Assembly: GCA_963971405.1 (NCBI GenBank)
Contig: OZ020489.1
Location: forward strand, 32,459,047-32,523,046
Length of the DNA stretch: 64,000 nucleotides
Origin: Psococerastis gibbosa
Lineage: Eukaryota; Arthropoda; Insecta; Psocodea; Psocidae
Reading direction: 5' to 3'
Below the pieces are notes generated by a model. The model searched no databases, had not been told where the DNA came from, and saw nothing but the letters and a program-made list of their open reading frames with translations. Position numbers and translations under genes: made by a program. Below are positions 9,758 through 20,514 of this stretch, one piece after another. The stretch's first letter is position 1. Every line of letters starts with the position of its first letter.

Positions 9758-10895
9758 AGTATTTAACGCGTATTTACCTTACCCCATGGCGCTACAGCCC
9801 ATGTAGGACCTAGGTCTGCTTCCTAATAATAATTAATAGCGCCTAGCACGCGGCCAGTCACGCACGCTGTGCTCTCTCTCCGATCCCTCTTCGTCATCAT
9901 AGCCTCGGTCTGCGCTACTTCTGAGGTGTCTTAGTCGTAGACGGGGCTCTTCTCACCGCTCTGTCATCTGGCATGCGTGCGACGTTCATCTGACGAAAGC
10001 TTTCCTGAAAGGTCCACGACAGGCGACTTCATGTAAATTGCATGGGTGGGTTCGAGTCCCGCCAAGTTCACATTTCTTCTTGATTCTGTAATTTCGATTA
10101 ATCACAAGTCATAATAATAAATTGATAAGTCCAATATATTGTATTGTTATACCTTACAAGTTTCAGGTATGCACATGTATGCTTAGCTTAGCTTGGTCCC
10201 TTACGTTGTCAATTTTATACTATTTTATATACGTTAGTACTAGATACCACCCTGAACCCAGGCTCTCATTGGATCTAAAGCATTCCAAATTTGCGGTAAA
10301 TGAGCAGTTTGCACGGTTCCGTAACCATACCCGGGAGACTAGTTAAATACTATACCGCACAACTGTGTTATATACTTTTTGGACATCAAGCTTTAATATT
10401 TGTACAAGCTACCATTCCCAAGAGCCAATTAGACGAGGTTCCTCCTTTATAACGAATCGCAATTGATGGCGACCACTATTTTCTCCTTCGCGACGGTTAC
10501 CACTTCAGAAAAGGTCGAGTTGTTGGTGAGCAACATTAAGTTGAAGGTGGCACATGAGGATATGGCTCGAGGCGTCCTATGTAAAGTTGGACGAGTGCTG
10601 GATGAAAGGGCTGTAAGGTCATGTGAACGAGGGGGAGTCGGTGAGGATAGGGAACACCGCCCAACCCTCTGGAGCACTTAATGAAGGAGCAAGGATTTAC
10701 GACTGAAATCAGACCCGTGACCCTGCCTGGGGGTGAGTTACCCGGTCATCCCTATTTATGACCTACTTTTCTGCTCCCTAAGCTTCCCCCACCCCCCTCC
10801 TCCTCTCCGGCCTTTACTAACCTTTAACTTTGATTATATATTATATTGCGATACGTGTGCATGTGTGGCTCCTTTCCTAACATGTGAGAGCAGAA
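9758..10895. other. Unannotated stretch with a tRNA 3'-half relic
   Basis: 'gggtgggttcgagtcccgcc' followed by 'aagttca' (about 10043-10070) matches the T arm and acceptor end of the 8.9-kb tRNA-like unit but lacks the 5' half. The frame at 10463-10681 has no recognisable motif. The GC-richer patch at 9840-10020 is unassigned. Confidence 0.5.
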
Positions 10896-10898
10896 TTT

Positions 10899-11110
10899 GT
10901 CAGGACATGTAAATTAGTTGTACAGACTCCGACTTTTACCCGAAAGGTTGTTGGTTCGAGTCCCACACTTGTTACATTTTCTGGCCATGCATCGGAGGGC
11001 ATGTAAATCAGGTGGTCCCGGGTCTTCCTAGTTGAGTGTAAGAGAGGGCTTTATAGCCCTAGCTCCGCTAGGTTGGCTTAGTAATTGAACAAAAAATTGA
11101 TATTTATTTC
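10899..11110 (+). mobile_element. SINE-A full-length copy
   Basis: A tRNA-like head has box B GGTTCGAGTCC at about 10952-10962. Then come the 'ttctggccatgc' body, the 3' hairpin 'agagggctttatagccct', 'ctccgctaggttggctta' and a TATTTATTT tail. Pol III-transcribed, non-coding and dependent on a LINE for movement (family knowledge). TSDs are not clear for this copy. Confidence 0.8.
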
Positions 11111-11239
11111 AAAGAAAGTTATCGAGATATGATATTTGTGAATCTATATGACGAATTTCATCCAAATCCACTGATTAGTTTGTCTACAAATCGAAAGTGG
11201 GCCTAATATGGCGATTAGCCTATTACCGTATTCTTGGGG

Positions 11240-11535
11240 TTAAAAATGTAAACAAAACAATTTTGAACAGTACTTTCCACATCCCGTGGCTGGAGACCGT
11301 TATCAATATGGCTGCTAGTGTAGCCTGCACAAGATAAGTACGCAATTTGGGTCCAGGTATCCGTTCTGCTATGCGGCAATGTGTAAGACTTTGATATTTT
11401 TGTGCGTTGGTACTTATCCCTGATAGTTGGCTTATGGTTAACGGGTGCCTCGTAAGGCATATTATGGCTCCCGCCACTCCAGTTAATATATTTCTATGAC
11501 TTTCCATTATAAAATTATCTTGTTTACATTCAGCA
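11240..11535. mobile_element. Foldback element related to the 20.5-kb structure
   Basis: AATGTAAACAAAACAATTTT on the left is answered by AAAATTATCTTGTTTACATT on the right, with 'ctttcca' next to each. The same two arms, only ~65 bp apart, form the heart of each unit at 20515-20976. Here the centre is about 220 bp longer, suggesting either the parent form or an insertion. Confidence 0.6.
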
Positions 11536-11559
11536 GGTTAAGAATAAAATTAAGTGCCA

Positions 11560-11680
11560 TAGTGGGCCCTCAGACAGACGTAAAAGCCACTTTTTTGGTT
11601 TCGATCATTTCGAACATCACAAAGCATTTCTTATACTAACTATAAATAGGAAAGCAATAATTTATGGACAAGTTGTTAGG
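11560..11680 (+). repeat. Distant relative of the 231-bp satellite unit
   Basis: 'tttcgatcatttcgaacat', 'cacaaagc' and 'aggaaagcaataat' line up with 'tttcgaccattacaaagctt' and 'agaaagcaataatctac' of the satellite at 28.7 kb. The stretch before it (11138-11190) also parallels 28590-28625. This shows the satellite unit began as part of a dispersed element. Confidence 0.5.
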
Positions 11681-12235
11681 TGCATCCGGACTTCGGGCTA
11701 GGAATAGGGACGGAGACTCAATTCACAATTGATCAAAGGGTTGCATCCCCATTTCTAAATCTATCTAGTATCAACGAATGCATACGTGCAACTTTCAATT
11801 TAATTTCGCATAAACGGATGAAACCAAAAGTTCTGCAACGTCTCTATATTATTGGCAAAAGTCAAACACATTTTGTGAGTACTTCTCCCCCTGTCAGACT
11901 GTACATGAAGTTCATGTACAGCGGCAATAAGTAACCTTAACCTTTTTGTAAGATGAAAACTGTGACATTTCTTGACTTGCAATGCTGGGCTGCACGGAGG
12001 TTCAATAAGTTGTAGAGATGTGAGAGAAAGGTACGTGCCTTTCTCTTTCCCCTTTTTATTGCTTTCCGATTCAGCTCTCGCCCCTCTTTCCTGTATTTCA
12101 CTCGGTGACGAACATTCTTTCGTATTATTGAGCATCTGGGGGGAAAGCTATATTCTTTGCAGACACGGTTATTCCGTTATGTTTGAATGATGATTACCCT
12201 TGAGGTTATCCCCCCTGCCTAAGTTACGTGACGTT
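11681..12235. other. Unannotated stretch
   Basis: 'catgaagttcatg', an inverted repeat near 11905-11917, is the only structure noted. No coding signature. Confidence 0.45.
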
Positions 12236-12385
12236 AGGTACGGGATGAGTAGGCCATGATTTATAAGACTGAAGATACGGGATGAGTAAGCTATGATAGA
12301 AAGGGCTGAAGATGCGGTGTGAGTAGGCTATGTTAGAAAAGGTTGAAGATATGGAATGAGTAGGCTATGATAGAAAGGGCTGCCG
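12236..12385 (+). repeat. 37-bp minisatellite, four units
   Basis: The unit 'gaagatacgggatgagtagg' plus 'ctatgatagaaagggct' repeats with starts 37 bp apart and several substitutions per unit. Non-coding. Confidence 0.8.
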
Positions 12386-12456
12386 GGCCTTTTGTGAGCG
12401 TGAGCCTACTGTGCTTGTAGTGGCCCCTGGCAACGGCCCTATCGGTTTTCGGACAT

Positions 12457-12605
12457 TAAATAAATATTGACTTCTTTTGTTCTATTACTGAGCCAACCCA
12501 GCGGAGTCAGGGCTAAAAGCCCTCTCTTACACTCAACTAGGAAGACCCGGAACCGCCTGCTTTACATGCCTTCCGAAGGGAAAATGTAGCAAGTGTGGGA
12601 CTCAA
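12457..12605 (-). mobile_element. SINE-A, head truncated
   Basis: The tail, hairpin and body are present. The copy stops near the box B position ('gtgggactcaac'), so the promoter is lost: a 5'-truncated insertion. Confidence 0.7.
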
Positions 12606-12629
12606 CATTATTATTTCCGAATGAATTTC

Positions 12630-12775
12630 TAGCCGTTGGCAAATTGGTCCCAGTCCTCAATATCAGCACACACCGACTACAAGTGACAATGAGCAACCCG
12701 GGACATGCTTACTGTGGACATTGTTAAAGGCGTTAGCTTGACTTAACCAAGTACGCGAACGAGTCGAGTTAAAAG
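12630..12775 (+). repeat. rep-alpha copy
   Basis: 'ccgactacaagtgacaatga', 'gacatgcttac' and 'agcttgacttaaccaagtac' follow the family order and end with 'gcgaacgagtcg'. This copy has no SINE at the position occupied in the 22.4-kb copy. Confidence 0.6.
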
Positions 12776-13111
12776 TGTTAGGTTACCACTTATCGTGCGT
12801 GGACCTCTGGGTGGTTAAATGAACTAAATCCATTTATATTCATTTAGCTTCGCAAGAAATATTCTCGCAAGCTCTTTGCCCGAAAACTTTGTTGCGGCCT
12901 TCAGCACTCTCTTATTTTTACTTACGTTTATTTAAACTTCTGGCACAGTACCGCCATTGGTCAGAAATAAGACTGCCAAATATACTTACGAGTTGCAAGT
13001 TCACCGTGGTAAACAAATAAAGTGGCGGGTCAGCGGCTGACATTCTACTAAATTGAACAGCGCCGCTTAGCAGTTAACTCGCTATAACCAACCCTGAAGT
13101 GCGTTTAGCTA
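12776..13111. other. Unannotated stretch
   Basis: Nothing recognised. Confidence 0.45.
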
Positions 13112-14584
13112 ACAGCCGATGCATGAACGCATTTAGAGCACTAACGAAATATAAGCATCTAATGCACTAAATAATCTCATGTTTAACTTACGGGAATTTT
13201 AAGCCTCAATGGGATTAAGGGTTCCAAAACTTTCCGCCAGGGAATGTTAGATTTTAAAACTCGTGTAGTTGGGCCGGAATTTCCTTTGGAACCTTTGAGA
13301 GTCGCAGTTTTAAACGGTTTTAAGCTCTAAACAAGCGTCGTCTGCTTATATTTTATATCTGCCGTGTCAGATATTTACGACCATTTTAATGTTTTTGTTT
13401 ACATTACAGAATTATATTACGGAATTATTATACAACAATTAACAATTATCAACAATTAAATAAAAAAAGACAAATTCCGTTCAGCTCTCCCAAACAATTT
13501 CTAGTTATTGTTGACATAACATTCAAAATTGCGCAATGAAATTTAATTTTAAACAATTTTATTTTATTTTTTTCCCTTGCAGAGACTTTTTACATATAAT
13601 AATTGTTTAAAACATAAAACAATAACATTTTTATAAAAGAAAAACACATATTCATGTATTTCAATATTTGTGAATCACAGAATTTGCTTAAATTTTATAT
13701 TATATTAAATTAAATTAGATTAACAAAAAAGCGTTCATGCATCATGTCTCGATTGAGGAGGAGGCAAGGAAGGTTGGCCTCAAGATAAACGTGGAGAAAA
13801 CAAAGTATTTACAAGTGTCTCGCCACCCCTGTCCCCCCCAACAAGGCCGTTTTGAGGAAGTTGAAGAGTTCCGGTATCTGGGATCGGTAATCACGAGAGA
13901 CAACCGAGTAAGAGCAGACGTCATCAGCCGTATAAAAGCTGCCAATGTGGCTTACTTTCAAACGAGACCCCTTTTCAACTCCAGGCTTCTATCATGGACC
14001 ACCAAAACTCGGCTCTATAAAACCCTCGTACTACCGGTTCTGCTGTATGGCGCGGAAGCTTGGACGCTAACATCCAGGGAATGCGACGCACTGCGAGTGT
14101 TCGAGAACAAGATGCTCAGGCGGATTTTTGGTGGGATCATTGAGGACGGCAACTACAGAGCTAGAACCAACGCAGAAATTCACGCCCTATACAAATCAGC
14201 TAGTGTCTTGGATCGTCTCAGGGGGCAGCGACTCCAATGGACAGGTCATGTAGCGAGAATGGACCCCTCCAGAGCAGCACGCGCTGTATGGGAGGCTCAC
14301 TTGACCGAACCCAGACCCCTGGGAAGGCCAAGGAAGAGGTACCAGGACCAGATGGCGGATGACGTCCAAAAAATGGGCTTGCACCCAGAAACGTGGCGGA
14401 CGGTGGCTTGTGATCGAGCGGAATGGAGAGGCATAGTACGTGCGGCCAAAAGTCCCCATGGGCTGTTAGCGCCACCCTAAGTCAAGTCAAGTAAGTCAAG
14501 CATCATAGCAAAGCTGCGACACAATGTAATCACTAATGCTCTATATTTCCTTAGTGCTCTAAATGCGTTCATGCATCGGCTGTA
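13112..14584. mobile_element. Inverted-repeat-bounded element interrupted by a LINE
   Basis: ACAGCCGATGCATGAACGC and the bases after it (13112-13160) recur inverted at 14538-14584, near-perfect over about 34 bp. Without the LINE inside (13746-14506) the element would be about 710 bp of AT-rich, non-coding DNA. The outer target duplication is not evident. A non-autonomous DNA element is the simplest reading. Confidence 0.6.
13746..14499 (+). mobile_element. 5'-truncated LINE: ORF2 C-terminal region with 7-bp target duplication
   Basis: One open frame of about 245 codons reads the region after the reverse transcriptase catalytic core: EARKVGLKINVEKTKYL, FRYLGSVIT, LYKTLVLPVLLYGAEAWTL, QRLQWTGHVARM, GRPRKRYQDQM and RAEWRGIVRAAKSP. 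This is the thumb and C-terminal part of RTE-like insect ORF2 proteins; the YADD box lies upstream and is missing. GCATCAT is repeated at 13739-13745 and 14500-14506, and an (AGTCA)-type tail precedes the right repeat. The open frame suggests a fairly young insertion. A shorter fragment of the same family is at 18.9 kb. Confidence 0.85.
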
Positions 14585-14589
14585 ACTCG

Positions 14590-16800
14590 CCGGTTAGCCC
14601 TTGCTCGTTTCCACGAGTGTTAACACAACTCGGCTTAACACGCTTAACTAGAGATAACCATTTAACACCAACCTTGTGAATACCCTTATAAATAAATATC
14701 TATATATTATATTTCTGTTAAATTAAACAATCAAGTAATCGACAAGAAAGTATAAAGTAAAATCGTCAAAACAGATAGTTCTGTCATTGTGCTAGTGCCT
14801 CAGTTACAGTGTAGAAAGCTTTCTCTTAATGTAACCTGTAGACTAGACACCTCACGGCAGTAACTACTTACTTATTGCATGCAGAATTATGATTTTAAAT
14901 TGGAAAATTAGTAATGTACATAACGGTCATAGATTTTAAGACATAAAGACAAGCGAAGTGCACATGACAGGATGCGGAGTTGTTGTGGTAGCCCGATAAC
15001 TTAGCCAAAGGTTTCCGTGCACTTCACTCCCAACTCCTGTGAATTTCCTTTCTACCACCAGCAAATTTCCATCGACTTCTCAATTTTCTTGCTGCTGGGT
15101 TTCTTGAAATGTTAACCCAGAAAGCGGACCTTTTCTTTTTTGAATATTTTTTTTGGGTTTTCCCTGAATTTGTATATCTCGGCAAGTCTAGGGGGTCAGT
15201 TGTTGAAATTGTTTTATCAATTTGCAGATCAGTTTTCTTTTTGTTGTGCCAGTCATTGTGGTTTTCATTTAGCTGAGGGCTTGGAAGTCTTTTGTGTGCT
15301 TTTCGTTATAGTTAAGTCAATATGAGTTCTTCGTCTGATTAAATCAGTGGTAAGGTATTTTCCTTTGTCAGATAAATTTCGGAACTTTTTTATTCCGATA
15401 TAACATTCTCTGTTGAAAGTTTTTGTTGGACTTTCCGCGCAACTTCAATGGAATAAATTGATATATAATTCAGTCCATTGAAAATTATTCAGTTTCTAAC
15501 GAAGGGTTCATTGGAAATTGTCATTAAATCTTACTCATGATCCTCTATTGATCCTTCTAAATGCTTTAACGGTTTTATTTTAAGCTGAGTAATATTTCTA
15601 TTTCAACGAATACATTTGGCAACTGCAATATTTACCTTTAATTACTTCTTAGTCTCCCATAAAATAGATGTATTGAAGCTAATAAATTATTTGTCTTATT
15701 TTGTGTTAGTTATTAAAACACTTTCGCAGTCACACTGTATTTCCAGGTGCTGTCGGGAAAGTAGAGTAATGAAATCAAGGAAATGCTGTCGTACAGAGGG
15801 ATTTGAAAATGTTTGAAAGCAAGGAATAACCATGTAGTTTTGACGAAATTAATTTCTCGTTCCACAACCGCGACGATGTTCAGATTAAAAATTCATATAA
15901 AGTGCGAACTTTCTCATAAAGCAGTCTATTTATTCGGCTAAATTACTTTCGTACTGTATAAAATCTGTGTAATGCACTTTATCCGGTTGTTTTTTTCAGC
16001 AATAATATTTCACTGGAGAAAATATAAATAAACTGCGATTTAGCTTTTAATTTTTGTAAATTTTTCATCTTTTCACGTTGTGGCTGCGGAAAGAGGAAAT
16101 AATTAATCTTGTCTAGTTGACTCACTCATTCTTTGTTTACAAAATATTTTGAATGCCTTACTGTTGACCGTTAGGTATAATTATATAATTTATTAGTCTA
16201 ATTATTATATTTTATTCCAAATTTTTGAAGAAATTTATTTACTGCTTGATAAAATTTAAAATTGGATAATAATTTGGCTCAAGGAAGTAATAACAGGCTG
16301 CACTGTTAACCCATTATGAAGTGACAATAGCATTGGGCTTTCTGCTTTGTCTTTCCCTTGCCTCATTTTAAATTTAGAGCAGTTCAGAGCACCTGACAGC
16401 TTTTGGTAGGCCTGGGCTATTGTTATATTGTACGTCTGCTGTTGCGGCTGTAGGAAAAATCTAAAAACAAACTATGCCCTGTTTTGATTTCCATGCTATA
16501 ATTTGAATCGGTTAATATAAAAGTAAAAGACATATCCTACTTATATTATCCCGCCTTTTCCCCAGTTTGGTACCTGTAATATGGTTCTCCGTGCACCAAA
16601 CTACACATATGAGGTATTTACACCTTCCTTAGAACCCCAGCAATACGCCAAAAATACTTATGCTATATTGAAATGCTTCAACTTATCCTTTGTGAGTTTT
16701 TTTTCTTACAGTAATTATTATTGTATTTTTTTTTGTTAATAAAATGCACAAAGACGCTATAACATTCTGCGATGTTCGCACGGGGTCACTAGTTCTTTAA
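14590..16800. other. Unannotated 2.2-kb stretch
   Basis: AT-rich. Short open frames near 15140 and 15616 show no motif. No repeat arm or RNA signature recognised. Confidence 0.45.
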
Positions 16801-16816
16801 TATCAAGCGTTAAATT

Positions 16817-17007
16817 TAATTACAAAGCCTTTTACGGCCAGAGTTACGTGAAGAAGCAGTAGCGGCAACTTGCTGCGGAGAGTGGCTACGAAGCCTCCGA
16901 GATACAACAGCTGCTCCACTGAAGATGACGACCGCAGATGTTGACGAAAAGTTTGGAAGTGTGCTTTCAGAATGACCACGGTTTATCATCCCGGATTCTA
17001 CTGCTTC
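16817..17007 (+). mobile_element. rep-epsilon copy between 15-bp direct repeats
   Basis: ATCAAGCGTTAAATT flanks the block exactly (16802-16816 and 17008-17022). Inside is the family's conserved hairpin, 'gacgaccgcagatgttgacg', and the end 'ggattctactgcttc'. Other copies (35.96, 37.1, 44.6, 60.0 kb) suggest terminal inverted repeats, but a 15-bp target duplication is more typical of a retroelement. Confidence 0.65.
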
Positions 17008-17022
17008 ATCAAGCGTTAAATT

Positions 17023-17695
17023 GTTTTTCCTACATGTTTTTAAAATTTTAGTAATTCCCGTTACGTTAGGTCAATAAGCGGAGTGTCAGGTGCTGCCATC
17101 TTAAGTTCAATTAGAAACTGCTGGTCCACACATGCTCATTTTAATCAGAAGGACCTAACCGATTGCCCGATAAAATTTCCTATTTCCAAAACAATAATGT
17201 CATAATAAAAACTAATGTGTAGAATTTGGAACCAAGCTAAGTCAGTCAATTGTAGTTTTGTAGTGTTTGTTTGTTTCTGTTCTTTGTGGAAAACAATAAA
17301 CCACGGGTCATTTATGGGCAGAGGAGGCCGCTGTGGGGGGTCCCGCTTTCCTGCTGGGCCTGGCCGGAACTTTCCTGTGAACGTTCAGTCAGCCCTCGCT
17401 GATTGGTATGACCCACTGACTTTTATTTCCACATCAAACGCTTTAATATTATTCTATCGTATTCGCAGTTAGTAGACTGCACAGGGCGAAACTGCCAGCT
17501 TTTTTTCTACTGCTGATAGGTATGTTATAAGTAAGTTTACAGCTTCCGCCTTGTTTGCAGTGTTTGGCTAGCACCCTCAATTTTCAACAGAAGGCGGCTG
17601 AGCAACCTTTAAGTATTTTGCAGGTTAAACTAAATCGAATTCATACCACGACTGCCTAATTCTGTTGGTGCTCCAATTTTTTCTCACAGCAGTAT
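17023..17695. other. Unannotated stretch
   Basis: A GC-richer patch at 17315-17380 gives a short frame without motif. Nothing assigned. Confidence 0.45.
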
Positions 17696-17699
17696 ATAC

Positions 17700-18455
17700 A
17701 AAAGACGGAGAGACAGATAGATAGTGGCGTATCCGTTGCAATCGCTCCGTTCTAGAAGACGTCAAAAGGACCAAAGCAGAGGATGACCACCGACACCCAC
17801 TTCACGGACAGACAGCTGGGTACAACCGCCTGAAGTCCAGACTCTTCAGCCGTATGACACGGATGGCGGGAACAACCAGCGCAAATCGAACCGACCGGTG
17901 GAAGAACCTAACACCAAACATCCAAGAAAAATGGCGCCCGGAGCCCAACTGTCGTACCCTACATGGCGGAGCCTGAACTTGCGAGTGCGGACAAGTCCAG
18001 GACGACGGACACCTTCTGGTTTGTCCGAGGCTGAGAGAAGCCGTGTCCCAGAGGGATCTTTTGGACGCCAACGACAAGGCCATCCAGGCCGCAACTTTTT
18101 GGATCAACGTGTCCTAGGCCCGGACACGTTAAGTAAGTAAGTAAGTAAGTATCCGTTGCAATGATGAGCTCTACGCGATAGACCAGACCAGTAGTAGTAG
18201 CCGAAATCAGGAGTCCTCATCAGGTGGCTAGGGCACGTGGAACGAATGCCGGACCATAGGGCAACAAGAGCAGCCTTACACAAGGAGCCCCAAGCGAGAA
18301 GACGAGTGGGACCACCACGGATAAGATGGCTGGATGACGTCGAGGTGGATATTGCGACCCTAGGTGTCGATGGCTGGCGAAGGAGAGCCCAGAAACGCCC
18401 AGGCTGGCGCAATGCGGCAGAGCAGGCGAAAGCCCTCCACGAGCCGTAGCGCCCA
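17700..18455 (+). mobile_element. LINE ORF2 C-terminal remnant, split by another LINE
   Basis: Left piece (to 17742) and right piece (from 18163) join across the insertion to give WRIRCNDELYAI, equivalent to the 'W..R.N.E' stretch of the LINEs at 13.7 and 37.3 kb. After a frame change the right piece reads IRWLGHVERMPDHRATRAAL, then GPPRIRWLDDVEVDIATLGV and ends '..QAKALHEP', the usual RTE-like C-terminus. The copy is broken by at least one frameshift and one stop besides the insertion. Confidence 0.8.
17743..18148 (+). mobile_element. 5'-truncated LINE inserted into another LINE, 14-bp target duplications
   Basis: GTATCCGTTGCAAT is repeated exactly at 17729-17742 and 18149-18162. The insert reads AGYNRLKSRLFSRM, then a zinc-knuckle-like ending with CECGQVQDDGHLLVC, and finishes QAATFWINVS before its stop; one in-frame stop lies before the first Cys. 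The 3' tail is (AAGT)n at 18131-18148. It is another LINE lineage from its host, as shown by the different C-terminus and tail. Confidence 0.9.
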
Positions 18456-18890
18456 AGCAGTCATATACAAAAATATCTACATAACGCGTGTAACCCCGAC
18501 TTCATTCTGATTGCGTAAGTTCGGCACTATCTAACAGGCATTGGCTATACGAGTAATTCATGTTGGTCTGGAAAAGGGTATGCTTTACCAAACTTGAAAC
18601 ATAAAACTAACAGCACTTGGAGGCCCATTGAAATACGATATTAAGACAAACCCCTAAGCTGAAATAGTATATCCGAGCACCCACAAGACTTTTAGTGGCG
18701 CCAATGCCTGTTTGTCATACTACATAGCCTGCGTTCTATTAATTAGTACCCGGAAGATGATACCGTTCGACCTTAGCGACTGTTAGGGTCATTGAGCCTC
18801 CAGTTTGTCCCATATGGGAAAGCCTATGACCAGGATTTTATTTCCTAGAGTATGAAAAACTATGTCGGACGTCTGGAAAGTTGAATTCTA
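18456..18890. other. Unannotated stretch
   Basis: Nothing recognised. Confidence 0.45.
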
Positions 18891-18894
18891 TCTA

Positions 18895-18985
18895 GTGAAA
18901 AGTCAAAAGGATCGACAAAGATGGAGAGAAATTGTCAGAGCGGCCAAAAGTCCCCCTGGGCTGATCGCGCCTAATTAAGTCTTAC
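18895..18985 (+). mobile_element. LINE ORF2 extreme C-terminus
   Basis: KDRQRWREIVRAAKSPPGLI before a stop parallels RAEWRGIVRAAKSP at the end of the 13.7-kb LINE. Only the last ~25 codons and a little 3' UTR ('aagtcttactgacaagtgaa') remain. Confidence 0.75.
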
Positions 18986-19384
18986 TGACAAGTGAAGTCT
19001 AAAAATTTCGGGGAGCTGCAGCCCAAAATTACAGAATTTTCATTTTCTACACACCAATGCACCATTATGGTTTGCTGACAATTTCGAGCTTAATAAATAT
19101 ATTTAAGTTTTCCTCGGCTTTTTAGTAAATCCATTTATGTGGAATTGATTTCGTTATTCCGGGCTGTTGTTTTTCCATGTGAATTTAATTTCCTGCGTCC
19201 ATTATTTGATTTTCTCGCTTGTTACTTTGTTTGGTTTGTTTCTGATTTCGTGGCGATTTTAACCTTTTCTCTCGGCTGGGTATGGACTATTTGCTCAAAT
19301 TTTGTCGCATTCATTGTCATAAAAATAACAAATGAAACTGTCAAATGCTTACATCGTTTCGTTTGTTATTGTTTTTCTTTTAAG
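18986..19384. other. Unannotated stretch
   Basis: A T-rich open frame at 19139-19426 looks hydrophobic only because of base composition. Nothing assigned. Confidence 0.45.
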
Positions 19385-19535
19385 ATTACATCGCGTACAA
19401 ACAATTTAATGAATGTATCCGATTAACCTCTTCGATCGCCTCACTAAGTAACCTAATAGTTCCTTGTGTGGAGTTGTGTAGAGACTCGCACAAGTACAAG
19501 CGCGATACCAGCAGCTCCCACCGAAGTCTGACGAA
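19385..19535 (+). repeat. rep-beta, uninterrupted copy
   Basis: This copy gives the family order without insertion: 'gcgtacaaacaatttaatga', 'cgcctcactaagtaaccta', 'gactcgcacaagtacaagc', 'ccaccgaagtc'. It is the empty-site reference for the copy at 3.7-4.1 kb. Confidence 0.65.
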
Positions 19536-19680
19536 AACAAGATAGATTAGATGCGATGTCTGTCGCTAACGATCCTTGATGAGTACTTTTGTGAAGAGCT
19601 GCAAAAACGTTTCAAAATAGGTAGGCCTAGCACCACCGAAAAGAAAACTTACCCGGGGAAATTATTTAAACCAGGCAATA

Positions 19681-19801
19681 CCCGACCACGTTAGGATTGC
19701 ACATGGAACACTAATTATTTAAGTCGAATAAACTCGGTGTTCCACTTATGCTTGTTTTCGAATAAACAAAGTGTAAAAATTGCCATCCTATCGTGGTCGG
19801 G
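19681..19801. mobile_element. Short MITE with CCCGACCACG ends and TA flanks
   Basis: CCCGACCACGTTAGGATTGC at the left is answered by GCCATCCTATCGTGGTCGGG at the right. TA lies outside both ends, as in Tc1/mariner-type elements. The right-end text recurs at 33.1 kb, where it may close a longer relative. Confidence 0.65.
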
Positions 19802-19806
19802 TAGTA

Positions 19807-20380
19807 AATTCGGCTTTAGAGCTCGCTCCGAACCAGACGACATTCAATTATTATGTCATATTGGGCCCAAAAGAGTCCAAAAATATGTTCCGCCATCATC
19901 TGACATGCCTACCAATGAAATATTAATCTCTGTTGACAAAAATTTTGGATTTAAGTTTTTAATTAGCATTTATTCTTTTATGTCAATTTACATTAAATGG
20001 GGGTTATTTAGGATAATTTACACTTATTCCCGGATAATTGATTATTTTACATTGCTCGTGGTTTACCTGCCATTCCTTAAAATATATTCCAATGAATAGA
20101 GAGTAGTAACAAATGCTAATTTCTCAAAATGGTTGAATATTATTTAGTAGGGAAAGGAAATCTTTCCGTCCTGTCACTGAGGCTTTCAAACAATGGCAGT
20201 AACAAGAAAGCCCTGACTGTTTTATGTCGACTTTAACTTTTCAGACCTTTATACCATAATGCACAGCAAAGTGTTGAAATTTTCATGTCTTCAAACTATA
20301 TTGTATCTATTGTATATTCATGTAGCTACCTTGGTGCAGTGTCGGCCGTATAGCACAGTTCTGCCGTAATGTATGAGGAC
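19807..20380. other. Unannotated stretch
   Basis: The 120-codon frame at 19737-20099 starts inside the MITE and shows no motif. Nothing assigned. Confidence 0.45.
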
Positions 20381-20384
20381 ATAC

Positions 20385-20512
20385 ATACATATCAACCCTG
20401 CTTCCTTTTCTTTTAATGCCTCTTCTATATATTGGGGATCATTGGCAATTTGGACCTTGGAGACTGCTGCACTGAAAAGGGAAGTCATGCTCTTGCCAAA
20501 TTTTCATCCCTG
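20385..20512 (-). mobile_element. LINE ORF2 C-terminal fragment
   Basis: The minus strand carries 'tttggcaagagcatgacttc', 'ccttttcagtgcagcagt' and the following bases. These match the FGKS..LF.AAV ending of the 1.6-kb and 30.5-kb remnants. Confidence 0.65.
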
Positions 20513-20514
20513 CC

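Noticed and set aside
10463-10681. 72-codon open frame, open on both strands
   Set aside because: Both strands are open over the same stretch and neither shows a motif; likely chance in a GC-richer patch.
16910-16960. Hammerhead-ribozyme-like core in rep-epsilon (CTGAAGATG, hairpin, GACGAAA)
   Set aside because: CTGANGA and GAAA are present around a stem, but an extra base breaks the stem II junction, and I could not find a stem III partner or cleavage site.
19737-20099. 120-codon open frame
   Set aside because: Its first codons lie in a MITE and the rest is AT-driven hydrophobic sequence.
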